64,000 bases of DNA from positions 1 to 64,000 of the forward strand of contig JASAND010032069.1 in NCBI GenBank assembly GCA_030248195.1. The letters run 5' to 3'. Under the pieces are notes generated by a model. It was not told where the DNA came from. It saw only the letters and a program-made list of their open reading frames with translations, and searched no databases. A program made the position numbers and the translations under genes. Numbering within the stretch: the first letter of the stretch is position 1; every line of letters begins with the position of its first letter. This stretch comes from Trissonchulus latispiculum (taxonomy: Eukaryota > Nematoda > Enoplea > Enoplida > Ironidae). Of this stretch, positions 54,601 to 62,330 are shown one piece after another.

Positions 54601-55834
54601 CGCCCAACGTGCCTCAGGAGTTGATGCGAAAACATCGCATGATATCGCACAAAATGTCAGTGCTGGAGGCATGGATTTTCAACACCATAAATTGCACTCA
54701 TTGTAAATATGAGTATGGATATCAGCTGTTCTCGCCCAGTGATGAGGTGATTATACTTGTGCATTTTAGTTTTAATTGGAAATTAAATTATATATAATTA
54801 ATTAAATTTCCAAATTATTTCTCCAAATTGATTTCATTTGAGAATAATATAAGCTATGGGCTGAAGCACACTTATATGCATTAAATTTAACATTTATTTG
54901 TGTCAGAACAAATTCTTTGTGAAGATATCATTCCGCAATAATTGTGAGCACTATGTAGCGAATATTTAAAAACGAGTTTGAAAACTTCTAATTAAGTATT
55001 GCTGTTTTTTCGTTTCAGGTTGTTCGATACAGCGATGTGGAAAAATTCTATTGGGCAGTGAAAAGTTTCAATCTACAGCACATGATGGAAATCTATCGTC
55101 ACGAAATTCGTGCCACTGCGGACCTTCATTTCGTTCTAACGGCTCACATTTCCTCACTGAAGGGACAGACTGAGTCAGAGCTGAAACTGCTCCGCAGTGG
55201 CCCAGGTGGCAACGAAGGAGGCGGTGGCTCCAACGGACTGCAGGTGGCCGCAACCACCGCTTCCTCGATAGAAGGGAAGTCGCGCCAAATGCCACCTCCT
55301 TCGGAGAGCCAACCGGTCCACTCCACTGTGGATCAGCATCGCCACAGCGAGTTGGCCGAAGCCACTGCGGCTGCCCGTCATGCGGACATGGCAGCCGCTC
55401 GTCAGTCCGAACTGCTGGCACGCCAGCAGAGCGAATTTAAGGCCCGGGAATTCGGCAGCCGGCTAGCTCACGGCCTGCCGCCGACCACAATTGGTCTGGG
55501 CCAGGGACCCTCGGCCTCTCTACTGGCCCCGCGTGCCACAATTCCTCACTATGACCACTCAAGCTGGCGTTCCACTTTGCCCAGTGGTGCCCGCCCGATT
55601 GACAACATTACCCCACCGCCTGCCTGTATTCCCTTCTTGGATCGCGGGGGATATCATAACGGTATCTCCCATCATTCCTACACTCATTATCAGCAATTAA
55701 TTGCTGGCTATGGCGGAATCTCTGGTGCCGGTTTTCCGCCCACCCAGCATGGTAGACAGCCCGCTCAGCTCAGTTTGCCTTACGATTTACTGGGAAGTGG
55801 CTCCGGTGTGCGAGCCCATCCTCGTGGACCATGA
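36630..55834 (+). CDS. Spliced gene for a large Ser/Pro-rich, probably nuclear protein
   Basis: Proposed exons are 36630-36676, 38913-39235, 44711-44902, 47713-47810, 48027-48603, 52260-52431, 53270-54746 and 55019-55834. All introns are GT...AG and every junction keeps phase, giving 3,702 nt and 1,233 residues. Visible parts: a basic stretch GRKKGRKRRYSDGE near residue 270, strongly acidic runs after it, a long Ser/Pro/Gly-rich region (about 470-850), a well-ordered region about 855-1010 rich in W, F, Y and C (ECFQLALSSWEWVCLDRVRL, NTINCTHCKYEYGYQLFSPS, DVEKFYWAVKSFNL), then a glutamine/alanine helix-prone part (about 1073-1113). Basic and acidic tracts suggest a nuclear regulator. I do not recognise the family. 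The first exon is the least certain. Confidence 0.8.
38445..38645 (-). repeat. Inverted copy of the GGGGGTTCTTG repeat, in intron 1
   Basis: The reverse complement of this stretch matches 25675-25970: AGATAAAAGT, GCGTTCTGAT, TTTTCTTGGAGCTTTTATTT, then AGAGATTTGATCCGTAACTA and CCTCTACTATC. It has two modules instead of three. The 80-codon frame at 38574 is mostly this repeat. Confidence 0.7.
38913..39235 (+). CDS. Host gene exon 2
   Basis: A pyrimidine-rich acceptor (CCTTTATTTCAG) precedes it and the donor AAAG/GTACGA follows. The frame is open throughout: YNKLSDNSLPYKLRASTLIE, later SYLLAKYASKSVTQIDPGEA. It enters in phase 2 and exits in phase 1. The composition is clearly coding-like compared with flanking DNA. 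Confidence 0.7.
39236..43251 (+). other. Large intron of the host gene, first part; no other gene seen
   Basis: The intron runs 39236-44710. This part is AT-rich without supported frames. Simple patches include GTATGTATG near 40718 and a run of TTAGTTTTAA-type words near 42000-42100. Confidence 0.45.
43252..43660. mobile_element. TIR element with TTTAAGG / CCTTAAA repeats
   Basis: The ends AAGCCCGGTTCACACTACAC (43252-43271) and GTGCAGTGTGAACCGGGCTT (43641-43660) form 20-bp inverted repeats with one mismatch. Just inside are AAGGTTTAAGG words on the left and AACCTTAAACC words on the right, pointing inward. The terminus resembles that of 17105-17903 (AGCCCGGTT). It lies in a host intron. Target duplication unclear; a TA-rich flank is present on both sides. 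Confidence 0.75.
43869..44267. mobile_element. Older copy of the GGCCC hAT-like element
   Basis: Reverse-complemented, it aligns along its whole length with 24596-25065: the end TAGAAATGAGCACGGGATCG, the AT-rich core (AAAATTTTAATGACGATATT, ATATTTTGCTAATTGTAG) and the other end GAGAGATGAGCA. The pentamer arrays are mutated. Flanks ACTCCTAC and GCTCATAT agree at 5 of 8 positions, a worn 8-bp duplication. It lies in a host intron. The frame starting at 44138 is a shadow. Confidence 0.75.
44711..44902 (+). CDS. Host gene exon 3
   Basis: Acceptor CTCCTTTTAG and donor CTTG/GTAATA bound 192 nt, phase 1 in and phase 1 out. The peptide is polar and Thr/Ser/Asp-rich (PGSRSVINTDTNESWVTMAH). Joining it to exon 2 makes a GAA codon at the junction. 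Its symmetric length would allow exon skipping without frame loss. Confidence 0.7.
44903..47712 (+). other. Host intron 3; no other gene seen
   Basis: AT-rich with small simple repeats (GATAGATA near 45565, AATCTT near 45990). No motif-bearing frame in either direction. Confidence 0.5.
47713..47810 (+). CDS. Host gene exon 4
   Basis: Acceptor TTTTATTTTTAG and donor CAA/GTAAAA. It enters in phase 1 and exits in phase 0. The peptide SVPSVTLRKLPTPATTTSSA continues GDASYTTGKNYQ into exon 5 after a 216-bp intron. Confidence 0.7.
48027..48603 (+). CDS. Host gene exon 5: basic and acidic tracts
   Basis: The acceptor TATATTTTAG is followed by an in-frame start SAESMQKTKEEAKADPAVKQ. It contains KIRRLFGGNGGRKKGRKRRY (a likely nuclear localisation signal), then acidic runs such as SDEDIEFQEEEEV and MGDQGEETEADV. 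Donor AAAG/GTACTA, phase 1. A second donor (AAA/GTATGT, 48618) 15 bases later would not keep phase with exon 6 in the same way. Confidence 0.8.
48604..51559 (+). other. Host intron 5; no other gene seen
   Basis: No supported coding sequence; longest frames are under 90 codons with no motifs. GTGATTTCGATCCCCACC near 50875 resembles a Pol III B box but has no tRNA fold around it. Confidence 0.45.
51560..51760. repeat. GC-rich repeat, possible GGGTA-type element end
   Basis: GCATGTAAAC occurs at about 51563 and 51731, on either side of a G/C-rich stretch (GGGGCGGGACGGGGTAGGGG, CCCGGCTGGGCCCGGG). AGAGATGAAACCGGGCGGG near 51632 resembles the TAGAGATGAG termini of other elements here. The boundaries are not resolved. 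Confidence 0.35.
51835..52080. repeat. Extreme homopolymer block, possible assembly artefact
   Basis: The stretch is almost only long T, G and A runs (for example 15-20 T in a row, then 8-10 G). Nothing else in the window looks like this. It may be a true low-complexity sequence, but unreliable consensus sequence in a hard-to-read repeat is at least as likely. The open frames called across it are meaningless. Confidence 0.6.
52260..52431 (+). CDS. Host gene exon 6
   Basis: Acceptor TTTATTTCAG and donor AAGA/GTACGT, phase 1 in and phase 2 out. The peptide is SSPLSEYETGYSSSFSRLKP continuing LHDSYPFVNTLLERMSPHIG, ending QSQQE. The acceptor lies about 170 bp after the homopolymer-rich block in the intron. 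Confidence 0.75.
53270..54746 (+). CDS. Host gene exon 7: Ser/Pro-rich region and start of conserved-looking domain
   Basis: Acceptor TTCATTTTAG; donor GAG/GTGATT (phase 0). It begins PVKGELIDEDVNVELSVVES. Most of the 492 codons are Ser, Pro, Thr and Gly, with another basic patch PPKKRYMFECG. From about 54430 the character changes to ordered sequence (VDIIREIRSLPQGECFQLAL, then HMVQMKLLAKFPPNVPQELM) ending LFSPSDE. Base composition is markedly GC-richer than the introns. Confidence 0.9.
55019..55834 (+). CDS. Host gene exon 8: domain end and C terminus
   Basis: Acceptor TTTCGTTTCAG, phase 0. VVRYSDVEKFYWAVKSFNLQ completes the ordered region (to HISSLKGQTESELKLL). After this come Gly/Ser-rich, Ala/Arg/Gln-rich (RHADMAAARQSELLARQQSE) and His/Tyr-rich segments. 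The frame stops with RAHPRGP and TGA at 55832-55834. A possible alternative donor CCG/GTGTGC near 55808 would fit the segment at 57118. Confidence 0.85.
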   Translation, partial: VVRYSDVEKFYWAVKSFNLQHMMEIYRHEIRATADLHFVLTAHISSLKGQTESELKLLRSGPGGNEGGGGSNGLQVAATTASSIEGKSRQMPPPSESQPVHSTVDQHRHSELAEATAAARHADMAAARQSELLARQQSEFKAREFGSRLAHGLPPTTIGLGQGPSASLLAPRATIPHYDHSSWRSTLPSGARPIDNITPPPACIPFLDRGGYHNGISHHSYTHYQQLIAGYGGISGAGFPPTQHGRQPAQLSLPYDLLGSGSGVRAHPRGP

Positions 55835-56430
55835 GAAAAACATTTGTGACAATCGTGCTTTTTTATTGTACTGTAAAAGCCAACCTCATTTGCATATTCT
55901 GTTGTGAGTATTTTCTATCTGGTCAGCACATTCCTTGCAGTTTGCGTCAGTTCATTGCCAAACCGTTAATGCCGTTTTTCCTTTTTCCTTTGGTTATTTG
56001 TTGTGATTTTCTTGATTGTTTTCATCTTTGTTTGCGCTGTGATTTTCAGTCGTGGTCACAATAAGTTATATTTATTCAGATTATGTCTTTGAAGCAACGA
56101 TAGATATATACCTACGTATATTGTGTTTAACTTTGTTACGGTTGTTATAGTTTTACGTACTTGTTGGAATTTCAATAATTGTTGCCGCTTCTAATTTGCA
56201 GTCATTGCGTTGTTGCCGGCTCACAAAAGTAACTGTTAAAAAGGAAAGTCTCTGAGTCTCTCAAACTCTTCAAGTAAAATCGAAGTCGGTTAAATAAATT
56301 AACTGTAACCTGGCTTCCTTAAAAGTTAATAAGTCCAGGTGAGGCACTGAAATGTATTTTTTGAAAAATGTATTTCTGTGTTCGTGGTTTTTATGTTCTG
56401 TAAATATTTAATAAAATCAAAGGTATAAGG
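55835..56430 (+). other. Probable 3' untranslated region with AATAAA
   Basis: No open frame continues. AATAAA at about 56410 (in TTTAATAAAATCAAAGG) is a good polyadenylation signal about 575 bases after the stop; another AATAAA-like site is near 56295. Confidence 0.5.
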
Positions 56431-57117
56431 GCTACTTTAATACTAACCTCCTTTTAATTTCTTGAATTACATTCCTTTATTTTTATTTTTTATTAGCTCA
56501 TAGACCATAACTGCCGAATTCAAAATTAGAAATTACGAAAACCTTAAGGGGAACATGAGGAATATCATTTGGAAGTGTAAGAGTGAGTTTGTTTGTAACA
56601 GTTTGGACTTGCCTTTCCGTTTTATTTAGTTATTTATTTTATTATTTATTCTCATTTTATATTTCAGATCAGCTTGGAACAGCCTTTTACTGCTCAAACT
56701 TTGTGGATTATAAAATACTCAAACTTTATGGATTATAGATTTTCTTGAACAGGCTTCCACTAAAGTGGTCAAATTGAAGTTATATTTCAGCCAAACGATT
56801 CTGAAAAAAGTTGATGTTCAATCCACTAGATTCTTTCATTGTGTTGTATTGTAATTCACACTACCAAAATTGCAGTCAATTGAAAAAACAGTACTAAACG
56901 CCGAATTGAAACTTTGATAGAGCATCAGTGTCACTTTAGGAGCCCAACGAACGAAATCTGAGAAAATGATCAAGAGCTCAAAAAAGGACAATACCACAAA
57001 AGTTACAAAACGAAACAAAGGAAATGCTAATAAATAGCAATGAAAGAACCTTGACGGTAATAAAAAGGTTCAATTTCTATGACTTTTAGTATAGTGTTGT
57101 TCACTGTCCAATTTTAG

Positions 57118-57212
57118 CTCATTATGCCGGCCTGCACCGACTGGTTGCCCGGGCAGCCGTCGTACAGGCCCTCACCGGTACCCTGTTTGTGAGCGACCGG
57201 CCGTCGATATGA
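57118..57212 (+). CDS. Orphan exon-like segment, possible alternative last exon
   Basis: An acceptor-like CCAATTTTAG precedes a short GC-rich stretch unlike its AT-rich surroundings. Read in one frame it gives HYAGLHRLVARAAVVQALTG continuing TLFVSDRPSI and a TGA at 57210. That frame is the one reached from a donor CCG/GTGTGC near 55808 in exon 8. Another frame also reads without stops for some distance. It could be an alternative end of the host gene or part of another gene. Confidence 0.3.
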
Positions 57213-57552
57213 TAACGTGGGGGGAATGGGGGGAGCAGACCCCCCAGACCGACAAAAAACGGATAGACCCCCGCCGCGAAAAGACGCCACGGCCCTCAGC
57301 GATTTTTACCAAAAATTGATAAATAAAGCTATAAATAAATAATAAAGCTTTATGAGCAAATTTTTGCGATTCGTTAAAAAAAGTTCTTAAAAATCGTTAA
57401 AAATTGCCATTTTTTATAAATTTTTTGTCAAAAACGTTAAAAATTCGCGATTTTTACTAATTTCGGAGCAGACCCCTTTAAAATTTTGGAATTTTTCAGG
57501 GTAAATCCTTCGCCGAGCTCGGGGTTGACCCCCCAAGAATCGGATCCCGTGT
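57213..57552. repeat. Low-complexity repeat element with GGGGGG ends
   Basis: GTGGGGGGAATGGGGGGAGC on the left and GGGTTGACCCCCCAAGAATC on the right enclose AT-rich words such as GCGATTTTTAC, AAAATCGTTAAAAATTGCC and AAAGCTATAAATAAATAATA. It resembles the G-run element near 24208 and the stretch at 16640, so it may belong to the same group of short elements. Confidence 0.4.
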
Positions 57553-58300
57553 TAATGTATGCGGCCATCCCATTGCGAATTAGGGCTGGTGGCGAACACT
57601 GGCTTACCAGACGATTTGTACACAAATTTTCACTAACAATTTTTGATAGAAATGTTTTCATTGGCAATTTACTATGCCCTTTCTAAGGTTTGTAGTGATT
57701 CATTGTCACTTTTTAAGCTAGATAGCGCCATTACTAAGGAATCAGCCAAAGGCAAAGTGCTCACCATGTGATGTACACACAACGACGGAATTAATCGACC
57801 CTTTCGTCTCTATATACAATAATAGTACATGCAAATTCGATTGATGCTTTCCTAATGAAATTATGTCCCTATTTTCCTACACAGCTAAGAAACGAAGACC
57901 AATCTCGTCTGTAATTTAATCTTCTTTTAATATCAGTCAAATCTTAATCTTTCTGACATGGCTCATTTCACTAAACATGGAAAGTTGGTATAACGTTAAT
58001 CCTAAGTGATTGACATTTGCGGCACCAGTTTTCCAGTTTAGAAGACTAGTTAATTTGCACAAGCAAAATGACTATCTACGTCTCACTTGTACTTTGATTA
58101 TCTAACTAAATAGCCTGAAAATATATAACCATAATTGGAGGCTACACACGAGCCAAAATGGCAACTAATTTGCATATTGCTTTATTTAGTTAAGAATAAT
58201 TTGCATATTATCTGGAATTTTCGCAACTTCGCCTCAGAGCCACTTTACGGCTCTCCCCAGTTTGTCAAACGGTTTGATTGTTTTTGTTCATTTTGCTGAC
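57553..58300. other. No gene seen
   Basis: AT-rich with TTTGCATAT words near 58170-58205. No supported coding sequence. Confidence 0.4.
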
Positions 58301-58541
58301 AGGATGATTCTGGCCTTGTCGTCCAATCTCATCAAACGCGCCATGGATTCAATTCTCTATGCGGATTCGAACTTTCGCCGATAAAGCTATAACGGACCTT
58401 ATAGAGGGAGGCCTGGTAATGGAGCTGCTTCCAGGTGAGCAGTCGACAGTTGTTAGCCCTCTTTCAGTAGGCACTCAAAACTTAGGTCAAAAGAAATTAA
58501 TTTTGGATCTCAGGTATGTCAATGGACATATCAAAAAGTAA
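58300..58541 (+). pseudogene. Reverse transcriptase N-terminal fragment (LTR or DIRS-type)
   Basis: The frame 58359-58541 reads KAITDLIEGGLVMELLPGEQ, then VVSPLSVGTQNLGQKKLILD and LRYVNGHIKK, the finger region and the LDLRxVN motif at the start of the palm in retrotransposon reverse transcriptases. A related remnant in another frame begins near 58310. The catalytic part is absent: the sequence ends after about 60 codons. The class cannot be fixed from this fragment. Confidence 0.6.
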
Positions 58542-58756
58542 AATTTCAAAATGGAGGACAGTAGTAAGGAAAATTGGCGTTCATCCGTCGCCCACAATGT
58601 GGGCAAGTGTGGGCCCAGTGGAGAACAGTATGAACAAGTACAACTGCGATTAACTTGAACCTAATTGTGGGCAACTGAGTCGAATCGAGAGCTATAGTAA
58701 CTTAATATAACTTTAATTCAACATTTTCAATTCCATGCGAATAAATCAATTTGCAA

Positions 58757-59346
58757 TTATATATTATCTAACACCACATCACCCATCAGAGTTTCAAGAA
58801 TAGCTTTAGATTCTTCATCATCATCGGTGTGACCTAACGGAGCGAATTCCCCTTGGGACTTCCCAGAGCGCTGCCAATCCATTGCTGCAGTTTTACATTC
58901 TTCACCACTGCTACCGGTTGATCCGAAGCCACCATCTCCACGACCTGTCACCCCTAAACTGTAGGTCTCTGTACCTCTTCTGGATATGCTGCCTTCTCAC
59001 CAATAAGCTGAGCTATTCCATCTCCAATATTGCTCCGAAAGTCTCCATCGCTTAGATTAACCAATACGACTCCTACATTACCCGTATAATCCCTATCAAT
59101 TACTCCTGCCATTACATCAATCCCAAATTTTAGAGCCAGACCAGACCTGGGAGCAATCCGACCTGTGGTCGTCAAACAACCCTGTGGTAGTCAAAGTGCT
59201 ATACCAGTTGCTATTAGGATACTACTCATGTTCTTTGGAACCACACATTCACGAGCACTGTACAAATCATTGCCAACACTACCATAGGTACCCTTGGTAG
59301 GAATCCGAGCTAAGCTAGACAAGCGATATATTTCTGGTCGATTCAT
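58757..59346 (-). pseudogene. dUTPase (deoxyuridine triphosphate nucleotidohydrolase), broken
   Basis: It would convert dUTP to dUMP and pyrophosphate, keeping uracil out of DNA. All five family motifs are visible on the minus strand from ATG at 59346: GSVGNDLYSA (1), [10 protein letters not shown] (2), [17 protein letters not shown] (3), IGDGIAQLI (4) and GRGDGGFGSTGS (5). One in-frame TGA separates GIAL from LPQGCL near 59190, and one frameshift lies between PEEVQRPTV and motif 5. A tail of about 50 polar residues follows motif 5. It starts about 115 bases after the polymerase stop, in the same direction. A pyrimidine-rich TTGTTGTTTTAG just before the ATG resembles a splice acceptor. Confidence 0.85.
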
Positions 59347-59665
59347 TCTAAAACAACAAAGCCTACTATAATTAAGCTTAATTTCTAGAGCAATCAAAAT
59401 TCTATTACATTCTCTTTATTTACATAAAATTACAACATACTGTTATTATGCAGACACAGGTTATATAGCAGAATGTCCATAAGCATAGGATATGATACCA
59501 TCGTCTAGGATATAACGTTTATCATCAAAAGCAGATAAGCTAATTTTGTTTGTAGTCAGAGTGAATAATTTTTCACAACATTCATTTTAACACCCTTAGC
59601 ACGTTTCTTATCAATACCATTACATACAAAACTGTACATCTTAGCACGTAAACCACAAAATTCCA

Positions 59666-60010
59666 CTAAACCACAAAACCACTAATAGGACTACCAGAAG
59701 TTTCATCCTTCATTTCACCAATCTGTTTTTTATTTTTTGAAGAATATAATGGATGATCCTTCGGATAGTCCCTAAAGTCAAACAAATCACAATCTAAAGC
59801 CATATCATTATAAACATCATCACATTCAATGTAATAACAAAGACTGTCAGTATCAGTAAAAAGCAACTTCAAAACATCTCCATATTCACAAACCATATAA
59901 TTGTAATGAAAATCATACATGATCAGTTTAGACAAATCAAGCACACTAAACCCAATATAAATAGGTTTATTCAGCTTGACTGTCACCCGGCTCATACAAA
60001 CTGCAACCAA
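59666..60010 (-). pseudogene. Polymerase motif C piece
   Basis: 115 codons including YIGFSVLDLSKLIMYDFHYN and LLFTDTDSLCYYIECDDVY; DTD is the second catalytic aspartate site. A small duplication (TTTTGTGGTTT twice near 59665-59690) shifts the frame, after which the C-terminal end continues to 59461. Confidence 0.8.
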
Positions 60011-60013
60011 ATC

Positions 60014-60415
60014 CTAATTAAAAGCGGTCACCCGCTCAAAACTAGGAATAGGCACGAGTTTGCGGAACCGAGCCTGTTCATGCACGAGCTCCACATTAAC
60101 ATAACGACGAACATTCTCCATAGTTTTTCTAAACACAGAACTATTTAACAATTTGAACAAATAATTTTCAAAGTCATTAGCAGCTTTACGCATCTCAGTA
60201 TTAAAACTGATATATTGAAGCATCCAGGCTTTTTTATGAAATGCCAGGACGCGATCCACACGCTGCATTTTCAGGCCCAATGATAAATTAAGCTTTAGGT
60301 TACGAAAATGAATAATATATTTTTGTTTATTTAAAAGATTAAGCACCAGCTTGTGCACGACACTAGTTTTAATTCCAAGATGGGTTTGCAATGATTTACA
60401 GTAGGGAGACAACAT
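60014..60415 (-). pseudogene. Polymerase motif B piece
   Basis: 133 codons including LGLKMQRVDRVLAFHKKAWM and FKLLNSSVFRKTMENVRRYV, the latter matching motif B (K-x-x-N-S-x-F/Y-G/R). It ends near ERVTAFN, just before the motif C piece, from which it is separated by a frameshift. Confidence 0.75.
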
Positions 60416-60425
60416 AACATTTTAA

Positions 60426-60644
60426 TTAACATTTCCCAGGTGCCAACGGACAACTGTTGTGTAGATGATGAAGCTCTTTTGGGTACCCCAAATCAACTTC
60501 TAAAACGTATCCCTCCTCTCCCTCCTCATTCACACCCTCCCAATCAATTTTTTTCAATTTTAGCTTGTGAAAGCCAAAGAAACTGGAACATGGCACCTTT
60601 TGACTCATAGCCCATCCATACAAATTATTAGCATCAAGATACAT
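60426..60644 (-). pseudogene. Polymerase motif A piece
   Basis: It starts MYLDANNLYGWAMSQKVPCS, which contains the catalytic aspartate and the LYGWAM signature of this group. A low-complexity acidic patch (EGVNEEGEEGY) follows, then DLGYPKELHHLHN. A frame change leads to the next piece. Confidence 0.75.
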
Positions 60645-60783
60645 GATATATGAAACTAATCCTCAAGATAGTAGTTATTTGCTTTGGCATAGGGATGGCA
60701 AATCATCGCAACACCTCCACGAATTCCCTCCTCAAAAAACATGTACTGGTTGACGTCAGTGAGAAGTTCAAGCTTCACACCAA

Positions 60784-61110
60784 TCAGCTTAAGACAAAAA
60801 TCACATCCAAAACTAGGCAAGGTTTGGGATCCAAGCCATAATGCTGAAGGCAGAAAGCTCTAAAATTCTCAAAGACATCGCCCAACAACAATCCATCACG
60901 TGACAAGTATAAATCGTGATATTCACCCAATGTCTGAACAATAAGGGTTCTCCAAACGTTGATTGCATGGCTATAATCACAGTCGGATATGTGTTGTTTT
61001 GGTAGACGCCTGCAGAATGCGTCTTTTGGTGGGAGTCCAGTTTCATCAAATCGCTGCCAGCAGTCTATGTAATCATAAGGGTACACACCTTTTCGGGTTA
61101 ATAGTCCCAA
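60784..61110 (-). pseudogene. Polymerase exonuclease III and linker piece
   Basis: A 108-codon frame with GVYPYDYIDCWQRFDETGLP (typical of this polymerase group) and GEYHDLYLSRDGLLLGDVFE, where YLSRDGLLLGD corresponds to the Exo III region. It runs toward motif A in a different frame. Confidence 0.7.
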
Positions 61111-61315
61111 TTGCGATTGATCAGGAAAATTGCTGACACGATGGATAACTGGTGTGGGCTCAGATTCGGAACCAACGCATACAGGGAAGATGTCAGAAAT
61201 TGATAACTGCCGATAAACCTAATCCTGCACGATGGAGACTCCTGTCTATAACCGCCAATCAATTTCTCCTCTTCTGTCTCGTCATCGCTATCATCTTCTG
61301 TTTGCGGAGTCTTCT

Positions 61316-61969
61316 TCAGTGAAAACTCAGGTAGTCTTCCATTCCTTTAGCCACTGTATTCATTTTCAGTTTTCTATCCTTTGAGACCTTGCCGATTTCC
61401 TGCATGATAAGATGGGCATCATATCGTATAAGGTTATGAAATACTACGGTTATATCTCTATTCAGTCGGTGCATCTGATTACACTTGTTGTGTGCAGCAC
61501 CTCGAAAGGTCCCACAAAGGTGGCAGAGATCTCTCACCTTATCCCATTCAAGGACTTTTCCACAAAGATGACAATCCTTGGTATGATGAAAGCTACGTTC
61601 CTCCTGTTCAGTTAGAGATAGAGGAGCAGGATTTGTTAACGCAGTGTTATAAACTTCTGCAATGTCAATAATCTCATCAAGGAATTTGGACACACAGTCT
61701 TGCCCTCGATAGACAGACGGTTTACCGATAAGTTTCGTCGATTCTCCAAAATATTGGCTGGTGGTGATCAGTCCAAATCCACACGGGGTATGACGTTGAC
61801 ACGCCATAGTATAGGACTTTGAATTCACCTGTTGACCTGTGTCAATCTTTTCTGTGAGACACTCAAAGTCTGCATAAATTACAAGAAGCTCAATGCTATG
61901 TGATGATTTTAGAACACAAGCACATTGTCTTCTGGCATGACCGCTTTGGCTGGACTGTTTCTCATACAC
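61316..61969 (-). pseudogene. Polymerase exonuclease domain piece
   Basis: A 217-codon frame, the longest of the gene. It holds Exo I (DFE in YADFECLTEKI) and Exo II (HNLIRYDAHL), with a CHLCGK...CHLCGTFRG cysteine pair between them. These are the proofreading motifs of B-family polymerases. It ends DYLSFH-stop; sequence from 61110 to 61310 is coding-like but frameshifted. Confidence 0.75.
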
Positions 61970-62163
61970 CGCTCCAAGTAATCCTTGAGTTTCAGTTCAC
62001 CATACTGAGGAATCAAGCATCGTCGACAAAAGTACTTTTTCCCATGTCCTCCACGCTGATGACTCAGCAGTCGATCTAGGTGTTTGATCCAGGAGTAGTG
62101 ACCCTTATATAGTAGCAAATCAATATGTTTCTTATCATTGCGCTTTGATTTATATAGCGGCAC
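61909..62163 (-). pseudogene. Polymerase N-terminal piece with zinc-finger-like cysteines
   Basis: An 84-codon open frame with IDLLLYKGHYSWIKHLDRLL and CRRCLIPQYGELKLKDYLERC. The C..C spacing resembles the zinc-finger-like element found at the start of many eukaryotic mobile-element B-type polymerases. Upstream on the same strand, to about 62330, a further coding-like stretch contains DARCAFCASDEIAFL. Confidence 0.65.
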
Positions 62164-62330
62164 TATTTCGGATTTCTCCCATGGCGTCTAGGGTCAGGAA
62201 AGCCTTCAACCTCAGTTAAGAATGCAATCTCATCTGAGGCGCAAAAAGCACATCGGGCGTCTTCCTTCTTTGTTATCGGAATAAGTGACAAATTGGCTCT
62301 AGTATGATCTTTGTCACTAATTCTTACCTG

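Larger units (their letters stand above)
59461..62330 (-). pseudogene. Family B DNA polymerase, protein-primed type, broken
   Basis: Minus-strand pieces in order are a cysteine-bearing N-terminal part (HYSWIKHLDRLLSHQRGGHG, YFCRRCLIPQYGELKL); exonuclease motifs YADFECLTEKI and HNLIRYDAHLIM near 61870 and 61440, with LGEYHDLYLSRDGLL near 60910; polymerase motif A as YLDANNLYGWAM (60640); motif B as LLNSSVFRKTMENV (60110); motif C as TDTDSLCY (59850). The C terminus KKRAKGVKMNVVKNYS ends at 59461. Both 3'-5' exonuclease and polymerase motifs are recognisable, about 900 codons in all. It needs six or more frame corrections. This family occurs in Maverick/Polinton-like and adintovirus-like elements and in linear plasmids. 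Confidence 0.85.

Noticed and set aside
58757..62330. A complete Maverick/Polinton or integrated virus
   Set aside because: Only polymerase and dUTPase are found; no integrase, packaging ATPase, protease, capsid genes or terminal repeats are visible in the window.
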